NCBI RefSeq assembly: GCF_002902685.1
Contig: NZ_PPRN01000019.1
Coordinates: forward strand, 35,183 to 99,182
Source: Staphylococcus pettenkoferi
Lineage (GTDB): Bacteria > Bacillota > Bacilli > Staphylococcales > Staphylococcaceae
Reading direction: 5' to 3'
DNA: 64,000 nucleotides
The translations under genes and the position numbers were made by a program. Positions 54,274-62,252 of the stretch are shown piece by piece (within the stretch, counting starts at the first letter, position 1; the number at the start of each line of letters is the position of its first letter). Below the pieces are notes generated by a model that saw only the letters and a list, made by a program, of their open reading frames with translations, was not told the DNA's origin and did not search any database.

Positions 54274-55026
54274 ATGAAAAAATTGACTAAAAATTTATCG
54301 ATTATTATCGCATTCGTTTTGCTTATAAGCGTGTTGAGTGGTTGTGGAAAGAGCATACGAAATAAAGAGGAAGTGACAATTAAGGATATTATTAATGATC
54401 CTGAAACTCATTTTATTTATATGATGAAAGATAATGATAATGAGAGTTCAGAAGCTGGTTTTTTAACTAAAAACGGAAAAGTTAAGCCTATTGAATTTAA
54501 ATATCCTGTGGATACATCTAAGTTATCACGTACAAAAGCCAAAGATATAGAAAAGAAATTCGACATAAAAAAATCTAAGGATGAAAAGTTAAATAAATGG
54601 CAAAAAGTCAAAACTTATGCAGAAGTAATCGGTCCAGACGGGACATCACTTATAACAGGTGTTTTCACAAAAAAATTATCTGAGAAAAAATTAAAAAAAG
54701 ATGGTATAGATATGATGGTTAACAATGATAGTATGGTACTTCTGTATACAGAAAAGAATGCTGTACCATCACAAGATCCAAGTAAAAAAACAATCACTTA
54801 TGGTTCATTTAATTTGAAATTTGCTGATATAATAAAAGCTGGAACTAAACTTAAAGGTATAGACGAATCAGAGTTTGATGAAGACGAGGAAGAAGAGATG
54901 GCTAACCTACCTGAGGTACAAAGTAATATTACATTACCTAAGAAAGTTAAAGAAATTAAAGATATTGATCCTAAAGACAAGGATGTTATAACTACAAAAT
55001 TTAAACTTGAATACTTAGAGCAATAA
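54274..55026 (+). CDS. Lipoprotein of unknown function
   Basis: 250 residues. The type II signal peptide is MKKLTKNLSIIIAFVLLISV with lipobox LSGC (Cys24). The mature part starts VTIKDIINDPETHFIYMMKD, which parallels ITFEDLFKDGKGHMLYDIKA of the interrupted gene 17 bp upstream, so the two are probably distant paralogues in one operon. It is acidic near the C-terminus (DEDEEEE). AAAGGGGAG precedes the ATG. Confidence 0.75.
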   Translation: MKKLTKNLSIIIAFVLLISVLSGCGKSIRNKEEVTIKDIINDPETHFIYMMKDNDNESSEAGFLTKNGKVKPIEFKYPVDTSKLSRTKAKDIEKKFDIKKSKDEKLNKWQKVKTYAEVIGPDGTSLITGVFTKKLSEKKLKKDGIDMMVNNDSMVLLYTEKNAVPSQDPSKKTITYGSFNLKFADIIKAGTKLKGIDESEFDEDEEEEMANLPEVQSNITLPKKVKEIKDIDPKDKDVITTKFKLEYLEQ

Positions 55027-55061
55027 TTTTATCTATTTGAATAACTTATCGAAAACTAAAC

Positions 55062-55112
55062 TAAGAGGCTCTTTCATAACCTACTCTCGTTATGAAGGAG
55101 CCTCTCTTTTTG
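55062..55112. terminator. Bidirectional terminator, lipoprotein / M23 gene
   Basis: AGAGGCTCTTTCATAAC (55064-55080) with GTTATGAAGGAGCCTCT (55089-55105), then CTTTTT. The stem is 17 bp. Confidence 0.9.
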
Positions 55113-55187
55113 GCTTATACATATATCACATTTAAAGAACGTATCCAGCACATTCACTAAAAATAAGACATCCGGCTGTCTCTTAAA

Positions 55188-56558
55188 TTAAGAAATTGTT
55201 CCCCACATACTTCCCATTTGGTCAGTATTGCGATTCCATGTACGAATTGGTAAGTAGCGACGGCCACCATTAGAATCGTAACCTAGCCATACGTAACCAT
55301 CTTGTTTCATAACCTCATCGTAATGAATTGTTTGACCTGCTTCTAAAGTTCCACCACGTGGCATATTAATAAATGGGCCTGTTTTACGGGTAATAATAGA
55401 AGTATTTGGAGTAAATGACGCATGTTCTTCTTTATACAACGTGCCATATTGATTTTCTTGGAAACCAGGATGGGAAGCACTAGAGCTACCGCCACTCTGA
55501 CCACCGTTACCATAACCTAATGATTGTAAGAACGGTAATGGGTTCTCAGCTGTTTCGTTACTTGGATAGCCATTCATACGTTGGAAGTGTAAATGTGGCC
55601 CCGTAGACGCGCCTGTATTACCTGAATAACCGATAATTTGACCTGTCTGAATTGTTTGTCCTGCTGCTACGTTGAAACCACTAAGATGCATGTAGAATTG
55701 TGAATGTTGGCCGTCTGGTTCTTGAACAGTAATCGTGTTACCGCCACCCATTTGGTCCCAACCTGCATACTGAACTGTACCTCCAGTAATCGCACGGACT
55801 GGTGTACCTTGTGGCATCGGTAAATCCACGCCATAGTGCATACCATTATTATTCGGTAGAGGGTAACTACCAAAGCCGTATGATACGTTATACGCGTTTA
55901 ACCATTCTGCTGAACCATAACTTGGCATCGCAAAAAATGTTGTTTCTGGCGTACTTTCTTGAGTATTTGTCTCATTTTCTGTAACTTCGTCTTGAGGTTG
56001 TTGCGTGGCTTGGGTTGCTGCTTGATCAGAGTTTTCAACGTTGATATCTTTATCTGATTTCTCTTCTTCTGTTGGTGTTACTTCCTCATTCTCTTGGTTA
56101 GACTGCGCGCTCTCTTCTGTACCTTGTCGCCCTTCATCTTGTTGGTATGTAGAAATTTCATTTTCTGAAGACGTGTTATTTGTATTAGCATATGTTTCTG
56201 CTTCTGCCTCTACATTTTGCTCGTCTGACGCTGACGTTTCTGAAAGGTCTTGCTTGCCTTTACCACTATCAGTTTCGACTTGTCGCGGCTCTGCTTGAGT
56301 CTTCATTTCTTCTTGTTGGCTAGCAGTTGTAACAGCCGCTTCGTTATTTTGAATTTCATCTTGTGGTTCCTCTGCCTGTTCCTCTCCTTGGGTGTCAGCT
56401 GTCTGTTCCACTTGTTCTGCATTGTCTACTTCTGCTGCTTCAGCAACGTCACTATCACCCATATGTATCCATAAACATGTTCCCACTATCAGTGATCCGA
56501 CACCTACAGTGAGCTTGCGAATTCCGAATCTTTGGCGCGATGATTGATTCCGTTTCAT
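55188..56558 (-). CDS. Lysostaphin-like M23 glycyl-glycine endopeptidase
   Basis: A 456-residue secreted protein. A YSIRK-like signal (RFGIRKLTVGVGSLIVGT) is followed by a long Glu/Gln/Thr-rich region (about 40-215), an M23 domain (about 222-345) with HYGVD, YMHLS and PHLHFQR as zinc ligand motifs, a Gly/Ser linker, and a C-terminal SH3b domain (about 365-456). The M23 domain and especially the SH3b domain (YGTLYK, ASFTPNT, IITRKTGPF, AGQTIHYDEVMKQDG, LPIRTWN, WGTI) match mature lysostaphin/ALE-1 closely. It would cut pentaglycine crossbridges. No repeat array and no lif/epr-type immunity gene are seen nearby. GAGGAGTG precedes the ATG. Confidence 0.93.
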   Translation of the reverse strand: MKRNQSSRQRFGIRKLTVGVGSLIVGTCLWIHMGDSDVAEAAEVDNAEQVEQTADTQGEEQAEEPQDEIQNNEAAVTTASQQEEMKTQAEPRQVETDSGKGKQDLSETSASDEQNVEAEAETYANTNNTSSENEISTYQQDEGRQGTEESAQSNQENEEVTPTEEEKSDKDINVENSDQAATQATQQPQDEVTENETNTQESTPETTFFAMPSYGSAEWLNAYNVSYGFGSYPLPNNNGMHYGVDLPMPQGTPVRAITGGTVQYAGWDQMGGGNTITVQEPDGQHSQFYMHLSGFNVAAGQTIQTGQIIGYSGNTGASTGPHLHFQRMNGYPSNETAENPLPFLQSLGYGNGGQSGGSSSASHPGFQENQYGTLYKEEHASFTPNTSIITRKTGPFINMPRGGTLEAGQTIHYDEVMKQDGYVWLGYDSNGGRRYLPIRTWNRNTDQMGSMWGTIS

Positions 56559-56642
56559 CTATGTAACACTCCTCAAATTAATTGCTGTTCCCATTGTTTC
56601 ACGCCTTATAGTAAAAAGCCATTAAATTCAAATATCATTTAC

Positions 56643-56658
56643 ATTACATAAATGTAAT
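56643..56658. promoter_or_regulatory. Inverted repeat upstream of the M23 gene
   Basis: ATTACAT-AA-ATGTAAT, perfect 7-bp arms. Each arm holds a TGTAAT, the half-site of a WalR box, but in inverted rather than direct orientation. Confidence 0.45.
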
Positions 56659-56713
56659 ATATAATTATAAAGAAAATAATCATAATTGTGTCTACTATAG
56701 CTAACGACATACA

Positions 56714-56780
56714 AAAAACGTTTGTACCCTCAAAGGTTGTTAAGTCTTACACACCCCTAAGCATACAAACGTTTCTTTAA
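56714..56780 (-). terminator. Terminator after the ABC exporter operon
   Basis: AAACGTTTGTA (56716-56726) with TACAAACGTTT (56764-56774), perfect 11 bp with a long loop. Confidence 0.55.
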
Positions 56781-57446
56781 TTATTTCTGTTTCGTTAAAC
56801 GACCGTCCACTAATTGAAAGACTTGGTCGCAATAATCAGTCAAACGTTCATCGTGCGTTACTATAATGCACGTTTTTTCCTGCTCTTTACTCATATCTCG
56901 TAGAATACGCATGACTTCCATCGCATTTTCAGTATCTAACGAGGCGGTAGGTTCATCCGCTAAGATCAGCGATGGGTTGGTATATAGCGCTTTAAGAATC
57001 GCCACGCGTTGTTTCTGACCGCCAGACACTTGTTCAGGCAGTTTGTTGACGACTTTGTTTAAACCTAGGCGTTCTAACATGTTCTGCAACATCTCATCTG
57101 ACATGACATCTTTCTTTTCCTTTCTCAATAATTCAAATTGTTGTTTAACTGTGAGAAAAGGAACCAAGTTTGATGTTTGTAATATAAAGCCGATTTCATT
57201 CATACGAATATTTGATAACTGTTTTTGAGATAATTGCGTAATATCTTGTTCGTTAATCACAATTCGACCTGATGATGGTGTTTGTAGTGCTCCTGCCATG
57301 GTCAATAAGGTACTTTTACCTGAACCTGAAGGACCAACAATAGCGACAATCTCACCTTTACCGAGCTTCAAAGTGGTAGGTTTCACAGCCTCAATCGTCT
57401 GGTCGCCATCTCGAAAGTCTTTCGTCACTTGATCAAATTCAATCAC
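56781..57446 (-). CDS. ABC transporter ATP-binding protein, HrtA-like
   Basis: ATPase of a MacB-type exporter, 221 residues. Walker A GPSGSGKST (38-46), Q-loop FILQTSNLVPF, signature VSGGQKQRVA, Walker B LILADEPTASLD and the switch His in THD are all intact. Of the MacB/LolD/HrtA group, the SNLVPFLTV segment resembles staphylococcal HrtA (heme efflux), but substrate is not proven. The start is GTG, with AGGAGG 8 bases upstream. It follows its permease by 12 bp. Confidence 0.88.
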   Translation of the reverse strand: MIEFDQVTKDFRDGDQTIEAVKPTTLKLGKGEIVAIVGPSGSGKSTLLTMAGALQTPSSGRIVINEQDITQLSQKQLSNIRMNEIGFILQTSNLVPFLTVKQQFELLRKEKKDVMSDEMLQNMLERLGLNKVVNKLPEQVSGGQKQRVAILKALYTNPSLILADEPTASLDTENAMEVMRILRDMSKEQEKTCIIVTHDERLTDYCDQVFQLVDGRLTKQK

Positions 57447-57458
57447 TTTAACTGCCTC

Positions 57459-58508
57459 CTAACCTATCGCTTTCAACGGATCTATCTTACGGATGCTGAG
57501 TATTGAGAACACACTGCCTAGTAGCGAAATTACGATAAGCGCCACGCCAAAGAGCAATAGTGTGAGTAAATCCAGCTTAATCGGCACCGCATCTGGTAAG
57601 AATGCGCTCGTCAACAACGTCAGTCCAAAGCCAATCACTGTACCAATTAACGCGAGAATGAAGGTTTGTGATAGGACCACTTTGCTGAGATAGCCATTCG
57701 TAAAGCCCTGTGCCTTTAAGACGCCAAAGAGTTGTTTCTTCTGTAAAGTCATCACGTACAAGAAGACGCCGATAACTGTTGCAGATATGATAAATAAGAA
57801 CGTAATCATGAAGTTTAAAGTCAGATTCTGCGGTTTATAGCCAGGAAGTTGTTCTATAAAATTATCCATGCTCACCGCTTCAAGCTTGCTATCGAGTGAT
57901 TTGTCTTTCCAATTCTTGTCCTTCACTACGACAGCGTTCACTTTGTCACCCTGTAGTTGTGGATTAACTTCCGCCACAGTTTGATTGTTTGCGAAAATGA
58001 CAGGTGAAGCATTATATTTCGCACTTTCTGTCACACCTACGACCTTCAATTTCACGTCAGATTGTGACAAACTAAGCTGATCGCCCACCTTAAATCCTTT
58101 ATTTGCTAAAGATTGATCAATCATCACTTCTTTATCATTATGCGCTTTGTGACCTTTGACAATTTTCGGTACGAGGAACGAAGGCTGTTCTGTGCCGAAC
58201 ATGAGCGCATTCTCTTCGTCGTTACCGTTCGACGCTATGACGCCCGTTTGTTTAAGTGTCGCTTGTTTCTTATACTTGCCGTCCACTTGGTCCTTATCCA
58301 CGATAGATTGCGCTACCGTTTGATTGGCATCTTTATTCATGACAATCGCGTCCGCATTCCACTTTTTTATGCCTTCTGTATTCATGTTAATTAGCCCTTT
58401 TGCTAACCCTGAGAGTAAAAATAATAAATAACTGATGAGTATCAAGATACAAATAATTAAACTAAATTTGAGTTTATTTCTCTTAATTTCATTCCATGCT
58501 AGAAACAT
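57459..58508 (-). CDS. ABC transporter permease, HrtB/FtsX-like
   Basis: 349 residues. An N-terminal helix (about 15-36), a large extracytoplasmic domain (about 40-230) and three C-terminal helices form the FtsX/MacB four-helix layout. It ends with IRKIDPLKAIG, the conserved tail of HrtB-like permeases. It partners with the ATPase 12 bp downstream. Probable export of heme or a membrane-active compound (inference). In S. aureus hrtAB is divergent from hssRS; no two-component system is adjacent here. Confidence 0.85.
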   Translation of the reverse strand: MFLAWNEIKRNKLKFSLIICILILISYLLFLLSGLAKGLINMNTEGIKKWNADAIVMNKDANQTVAQSIVDKDQVDGKYKKQATLKQTGVIASNGNDEENALMFGTEQPSFLVPKIVKGHKAHNDKEVMIDQSLANKGFKVGDQLSLSQSDVKLKVVGVTESAKYNASPVIFANNQTVAEVNPQLQGDKVNAVVVKDKNWKDKSLDSKLEAVSMDNFIEQLPGYKPQNLTLNFMITFLFIISATVIGVFLYVMTLQKKQLFGVLKAQGFTNGYLSKVVLSQTFILALIGTVIGFGLTLLTSAFLPDAVPIKLDLLTLLLFGVALIVISLLGSVFSILSIRKIDPLKAIG

Positions 58509-58533
58509 TGTTTTCCTCCATCATCTGCGCATT

Positions 58534-58905
58534 TTATTGTAATATGCGACTTTCTAATAAATACTCTGATTCATAACGTTGCGCTAACTCCCTCAAGTAT
58601 TCATGCAAGTCTGATGCAGGGCGCGTACCACTTTTGAATTCCTGCTTTAACTTCTTATAGTGTTTCTTCTCCTCCGAAGTCGCTTCATTTTTAAAATAAC
58701 CCCACATATGATCTGCAGAATTAATAATATTGTTCTTCTTCGGCTCATATTTCAACGCTTGAATGATAAGCTTCTCGATTTCTTTGTACGAGGGATCCCC
58801 TTTCAAACGTTCTCTAATTTCATCATAAGTACGGTGGCTGTACCATAACACACGGTACTTCTCTGTCCGCCACAGTAACTCAATACGACCGCGCTCTTTC
58901 ATCAT
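58534..58905 (-). CDS. DUF1722 (YbgA-like) protein
   Basis: A 123-residue cytosolic protein. LWRTEKYRVLWYSHRTYDEI and NSADHMWGYFKNEAT are the typical DUF1722 blocks. Function unknown; homologues occur alone or fused to DUF523. It lies 25 bp upstream of the ABC permease on the same strand and may share its transcript. GGAGATG precedes two adjacent ATGs. Confidence 0.8.
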   Translation of the reverse strand: MMKERGRIELLWRTEKYRVLWYSHRTYDEIRERLKGDPSYKEIEKLIIQALKYEPKKNNIINSADHMWGYFKNEATSEEKKHYKKLKQEFKSGTRPASDLHEYLRELAQRYESEYLLESRILQ

Positions 58906-58981
58906 GTCATCTCCTTACTACGTCTTTATCTTTACATATTCCCGTTTTGAATACGAATTATTACAACTATCGGACATTCAA

Positions 58982-59007
58982 GTGTAGTCCAAACGGCTAC
59001 CGGGTAA
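58982..59007 (+). promoter_or_regulatory. Possible SigB promoter
   Basis: GTGTAG, 14 bp, GGGTAA. The -10 fits the SigB consensus well and the -35 only partly. It would give a 5' UTR of under 20 nt before the stress-type gene. Confidence 0.35.
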
Positions 59008-59030
59008 ATAATGAGTGAGGTGATAATGCT

Positions 59031-59456
59031 ATGAGTAAAGAACAAGTTAAGACAGAAATTGAGAAGATCCTTGAACAATCTAAAGTAGGTGTCCTATCTA
59101 CTGCTCATAACAACGTTCCAAACAGTAGATATATGATCTTCTATAACGATGATTTCACACTTTATACTAAAACGAGCATCGAATCCGAAAAAATACAAGA
59201 ATTCAAAGACAATCCTCGTGCACACATCTTACTCGGTTTCGACGATACAAACAACCGCAGTTTCTTAGAAATTGACGCTGAAGTTGAAATCTTAAAAGAT
59301 CAAGAAACGATTGACTGGTTATGGCAAAAACAAGATAAATCCTACTTCGATTCTAAAGACGACCCAGATTTATGTGTCATCAAAGCCACTCCTAAACAAG
59401 TGAAAGTGATGAATGATGACAATGTGGATTCTCCACGTACAATTGAAATGGATTAA
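59031..59456 (+). CDS. Pyridoxamine 5'-phosphate oxidase family protein (general stress protein 26-like)
   Basis: A split-barrel flavin-binding protein of 141 residues. KVGVLSTAHNNVPNSRYM opens the barrel, and the TKTSIESEKIQEFKDNPRAHILLGF segment is typical of the GSP26 group. It binds FMN or a related cofactor, and its true reaction is unknown. GAGGTGAT precedes the ATG. A possible SigB promoter upstream fits a stress role. It is monocistronic with a strong terminator. Confidence 0.85.
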   Translation: MSKEQVKTEIEKILEQSKVGVLSTAHNNVPNSRYMIFYNDDFTLYTKTSIESEKIQEFKDNPRAHILLGFDDTNNRSFLEIDAEVEILKDQETIDWLWQKQDKSYFDSKDDPDLCVIKATPKQVKVMNDDNVDSPRTIEMD

Positions 59457-59486
59457 TTCAAGTAGATCACAACGCATCAATAACGC

Positions 59487-59529
59487 ACTACGGTGACGGA
59501 AACGCCTCTCACCGTAGTGTTTTTTTTTA
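59487..59529 (+). terminator. Terminator after the PNPOx-family gene
   Basis: CACTACGGTGA (59487-59497) with TCACCGTAGTG (59510-59520), then nine T. Confidence 0.92.
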
Positions 59530-59628
59530 TGACACTAAAAAGCCACTTCTTGCAAGCTGATACTTTCAACCTCTTCAAGAAGTGGCCAATTATGAAATTA
59601 ATGCCCTGTCATCCAAGGACGAGCATTC

Positions 59629-59853
59629 TTATTCGGTTTCTTCTGTTGTTTCGGCAAGTCTTTGCCTTTTACCAGACGTGGCTCCAATCCGTTTCTTCAA
59701 TTTCGAATCCATACGTCCTGTCTGAGGTGCGCTAAAGACACGTGTAGAGCGTTGTCCACACTTGGGACACTCGGCCTCGTCGTGATTGGCGTTCATCGAT
59801 TGTCTAATCGTGAACTCTGCACAGTCAGGACATTCGTAAGTATAGTTTGGCAT
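59629..59853 (-). CDS. fmdB: FmdB-family zinc ribbon protein
   Basis: 74 residues with one zinc ribbon: CPDC (residues 8-11) and CPKC (29-32). The N-terminus MPNYTYECPDC is typical of FmdB, a putative regulator tied to formamidase/acetamidase genes. It overlaps the end of fmdA by one base, so it is translationally coupled to it. The C-terminal tail is basic. Confidence 0.87.
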   Translation of the reverse strand: MPNYTYECPDCAEFTIRQSMNANHDEAECPKCGQRSTRVFSAPQTGRMDSKLKKRIGATSGKRQRLAETTEETE

Positions 59854-61045
59854 TAGTCTTCAGGATCCAATTTCGGCATAATGTCGCCTTTGAAGATTTC
59901 TCGTGGTAAGGCAATCGTACAGCAAGAGTTTGGAACGTCGACAATACCTGCAACTGTGCCTTGAACGGGAGCTGAACCGAGTAACATGAAGGCTTGTTCA
60001 CCTGTGAAACCACGTGTCTTCAAGAACTCAATCGCATTGAGACATGCATTACGATAAGCTGTATTCGCATTTAAGTATGTTTGTTCACCGCTAAATTCAT
60101 CTACTGAAATACCTTCGAAGACGATGTAGTCATTGTAGTTCGGTAGCAATGGACTCGGTTTAAATGCTGGATTCTTCTTGATTTGATATTTGTCCATACC
60201 GCCTTTAATTACATTAACGCGTAAGTCGACCCAACCTGGCATTTCGATTCCACCACAGAATGTGATTTCACCATCACCTTGTGAGAAGTGTAAGTCACCG
60301 ATAGACAGTTTCGCACCGTCAACATGAACTGGGAAATAAACGCGTGAACCACGAGATAGGTTCTTGATATCACAGTTACCACCGTTTTCACGTGGAGGTA
60401 CTGTACGAGCGCCTTCTTTAGCTACTTTGTCAAAGTCTTTACCTTTCAACGTTCCGGCAACAACTTGGTCTGTATCCGGTAAGTATGCGAATGGTGGCTC
60501 GCGATCGGGATCTTGTTCTACGAGTTTCTTCTCACGACGGTTCCATTCATCTAACATTTCTTGAGAAGGCGCTACACCGATTAGTCCAGGATGGATAACC
60601 CCTGCAAATTCAACGCCTGGCACGTGACGACTCGTCGCATAAACACCATTAAAATCCCAAATGGATTTCTGCGCATCAGGATAATGATCAACTAAGAAAC
60701 TGCCGCCATTCGTTTTATCGAACATACCATTGAAGCCCCATTCATGTTCTGGAAAAGCACCAATATCTAAATATCTACCACGAGTAAGTCTCCCGGCTCC
60801 ACACCATTAACATGTACCGGGCCACTGAGAACGTGTACACGGTTGAGGTTCGCGTACTTGATATCACTTGGATCATCGTTGTTACCGACTTGGCCATCTG
60901 TCCAGTCTAAACATTCCATACGGAAGGATTCCCCTGGATCTACTGAGAATGCAGCTGGGATGTCTGGATGCCATCGGTTATGTCCTGGATGATCTTGTTG
61001 GTCCATCTTTTTGTTTAAATCTACGTGAAATAATTTCTTCGGCAT
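59853..61045 (-). pseudogene. fmdA: Formamidase gene split by a frameshift
   Basis: Acetamidase/formamidase that hydrolyses formamide to formate and ammonia. The N-terminal part (61045 to 60767, start ATG after GGGGG) ends ..GDLLVVDI at a TAG. The rest continues in another frame to 59853 and reads LDIGAFPEHEWGFNGMF before NGGSFLVDHYPDA. Restoring one T in the run at 60769-60771 joins both frames into a normal protein of about 397 residues. Both halves are otherwise undamaged, including ENGGNCDIKN, GDLHFSQGDGE and the C-terminal region. It is either a recent pseudogene, a variable T-tract or a sequencing error. fmdB follows with a one-base overlap. Confidence 0.88.
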
Positions 61046-61333
61046 GATAATTCCCCCATTTATCATTTTTTCGTTTCTGCACGACATTGAAGATTAAAAT
61101 GTCAAAGTTTTCTGACTGAAATTGAAGTTATGTAAACGGTAACACATTTTGCGGTAAAAGTTTATTATTTTCTCTTTTTGAGTAGGAAGGGAGTCTTAAG
61201 TTTGATATACTGTTTTTCATTTATACGTAAGTAGTTGTTCACGTATTAAGATTTTTGCGTTACCCAGACACTTAGGCACCGGTTCCGTCGTTCTAATCAT
61301 GGAATATTGTTTCATTATCCTATCCCTACATTA

Positions 61334-61545
61334 CAGATAGGCATAGTATCTGAACATCTAGGCAAATTTTTAACAAATTTGTTGTTTCAAAATACGGTAT
61401 TGTTTCATATTTAACCATTCCTAAGTGTAATCAGTTCTCCATTTCGTCTTTAATGTCAGACTTCTTTGTTTGCTTAAAATGAAACATTTCATACACTTAA
61501 GTATTCCGATTTAACAGATAGGCATAGTTTTTGAACAGTTAGGCA
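61334..61545 (+). repeat. Direct repeat ACAGATAGGCATAGT..TGAACA..TAGGCA
   Basis: Two copies, 61334-61364 and 61515-61545, 181 bp apart and identical at about 28 of 32 positions. Each contains two AGGCA words 20 bp apart, two helical turns, as expected for a DNA-binding protein site. Confidence 0.6.
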
Positions 61546-61561
61546 GAATACCTATCTATTT

Positions 61562-61618
61562 TTGTTTCATTTTCACTGACTACATACTATATATTTATGA
61601 AATTGATAATCAATATCA
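61562..61618 (+). promoter_or_regulatory. Promoter with Fur-box-like site
   Basis: TTGTTT (61562-61567), 17 bp, TACTAT (61585-61590). Just downstream TGATAAT-C-AATATCA (61604-61618) matches the 7-1-7 Fur consensus except at one base. Confidence 0.5.
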
Positions 61619-61835
61619 ATAAATGAACTTCAAACTTCTCTGTCAATTGAGTTAGTTCTTAAAAAGATCTTATTTCAATTATTTTATCTAAAAAGACAGT
61701 TAGGCATTATTTCATACACTTACGCACTCAAATCAGCTCAAAGTGAAACATCCTAACTCACCTCTTCCTTAACGTATGATTGATTTAACTACAAACGGGA
61801 AATGAAATAATGAAACAGACAAGGAGTGATATTGA

Positions 61836-62066
61836 ATGAGTATGATTGATGAACGTATGGCGAAAGATATTGAAGACAAGCCGTCACGTGCAGAAGCTGA
61901 GGGCGCAGGCGATTTGAATTCTGAACAAGAAATGCAACAGAATGCCTTTGAACGCTTAGGCAAAGACTCAGTTATCATTGAAACACTCGTGATTATGAAC
62001 GTTGTGTTTGCCGCAGCGACATTTGGTTTAATCGGCGCATTAATTTATGCGTTGAAGAAAGACTAA
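61836..62066 (+). CDS. Small single-pass membrane protein
   Basis: 76 residues: a charged N-terminal half (MSMIDERMAKDIEDKPSRAE..) with a helix about 30-42, one membrane helix (about 47-72) and a KKD tail. No family recognised. AAGGAGTGA precedes the ATG. It lies downstream of the motif-rich region and Fur-like box and ends in a terminator, so it is probably expressed from a regulated promoter. Function unknown. Confidence 0.65.
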   Translation: MSMIDERMAKDIEDKPSRAEAEGAGDLNSEQEMQQNAFERLGKDSVIIETLVIMNVVFAAATFGLIGALIYALKKD

Positions 62067-62102
62067 GCCTAAGTCTGACACCACAACAAGATGATTTATT
62101 TC

Positions 62103-62148
62103 AGGATGGGACGCGAAATCGAAGTGATTTCAGTTCCATCCTTTTTTT
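62103..62148 (+). terminator. Terminator after the small membrane protein
   Basis: AGGATGG (62103-62109) with CCATCCT (62135-62141) and an inner GAAATC..GATTTC, then TTTTTTT. The inner hairpin resembles the second half of the dispersed elements. Confidence 0.85.
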
Positions 62149-62252
62149 ACTGTGTTGAATTATTTTGTATTAACAACAGTTTTTATTACATTTTAAAAAG
62201 CTAAAAGTGATAAAATGACTTTGCATTAAATCACAATAAGGAGGAATCCCCT

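Larger units (their letters stand above)
61046..61835. other. 790-bp intergenic region rich in repeated motifs
   Basis: No gene. It holds five or more copies of a (G/C/A)TTAGGCA/GATAGGCA motif, a 32-bp imperfect direct repeat (61334-61364 and 61515-61545), several GTTTCAT/ATGAAAC words, the 14-mer ATTTCATACACTTA twice (61487 and 61709 regions), a promoter-like sequence and a Fur-box-like palindrome. Confidence 0.6.
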
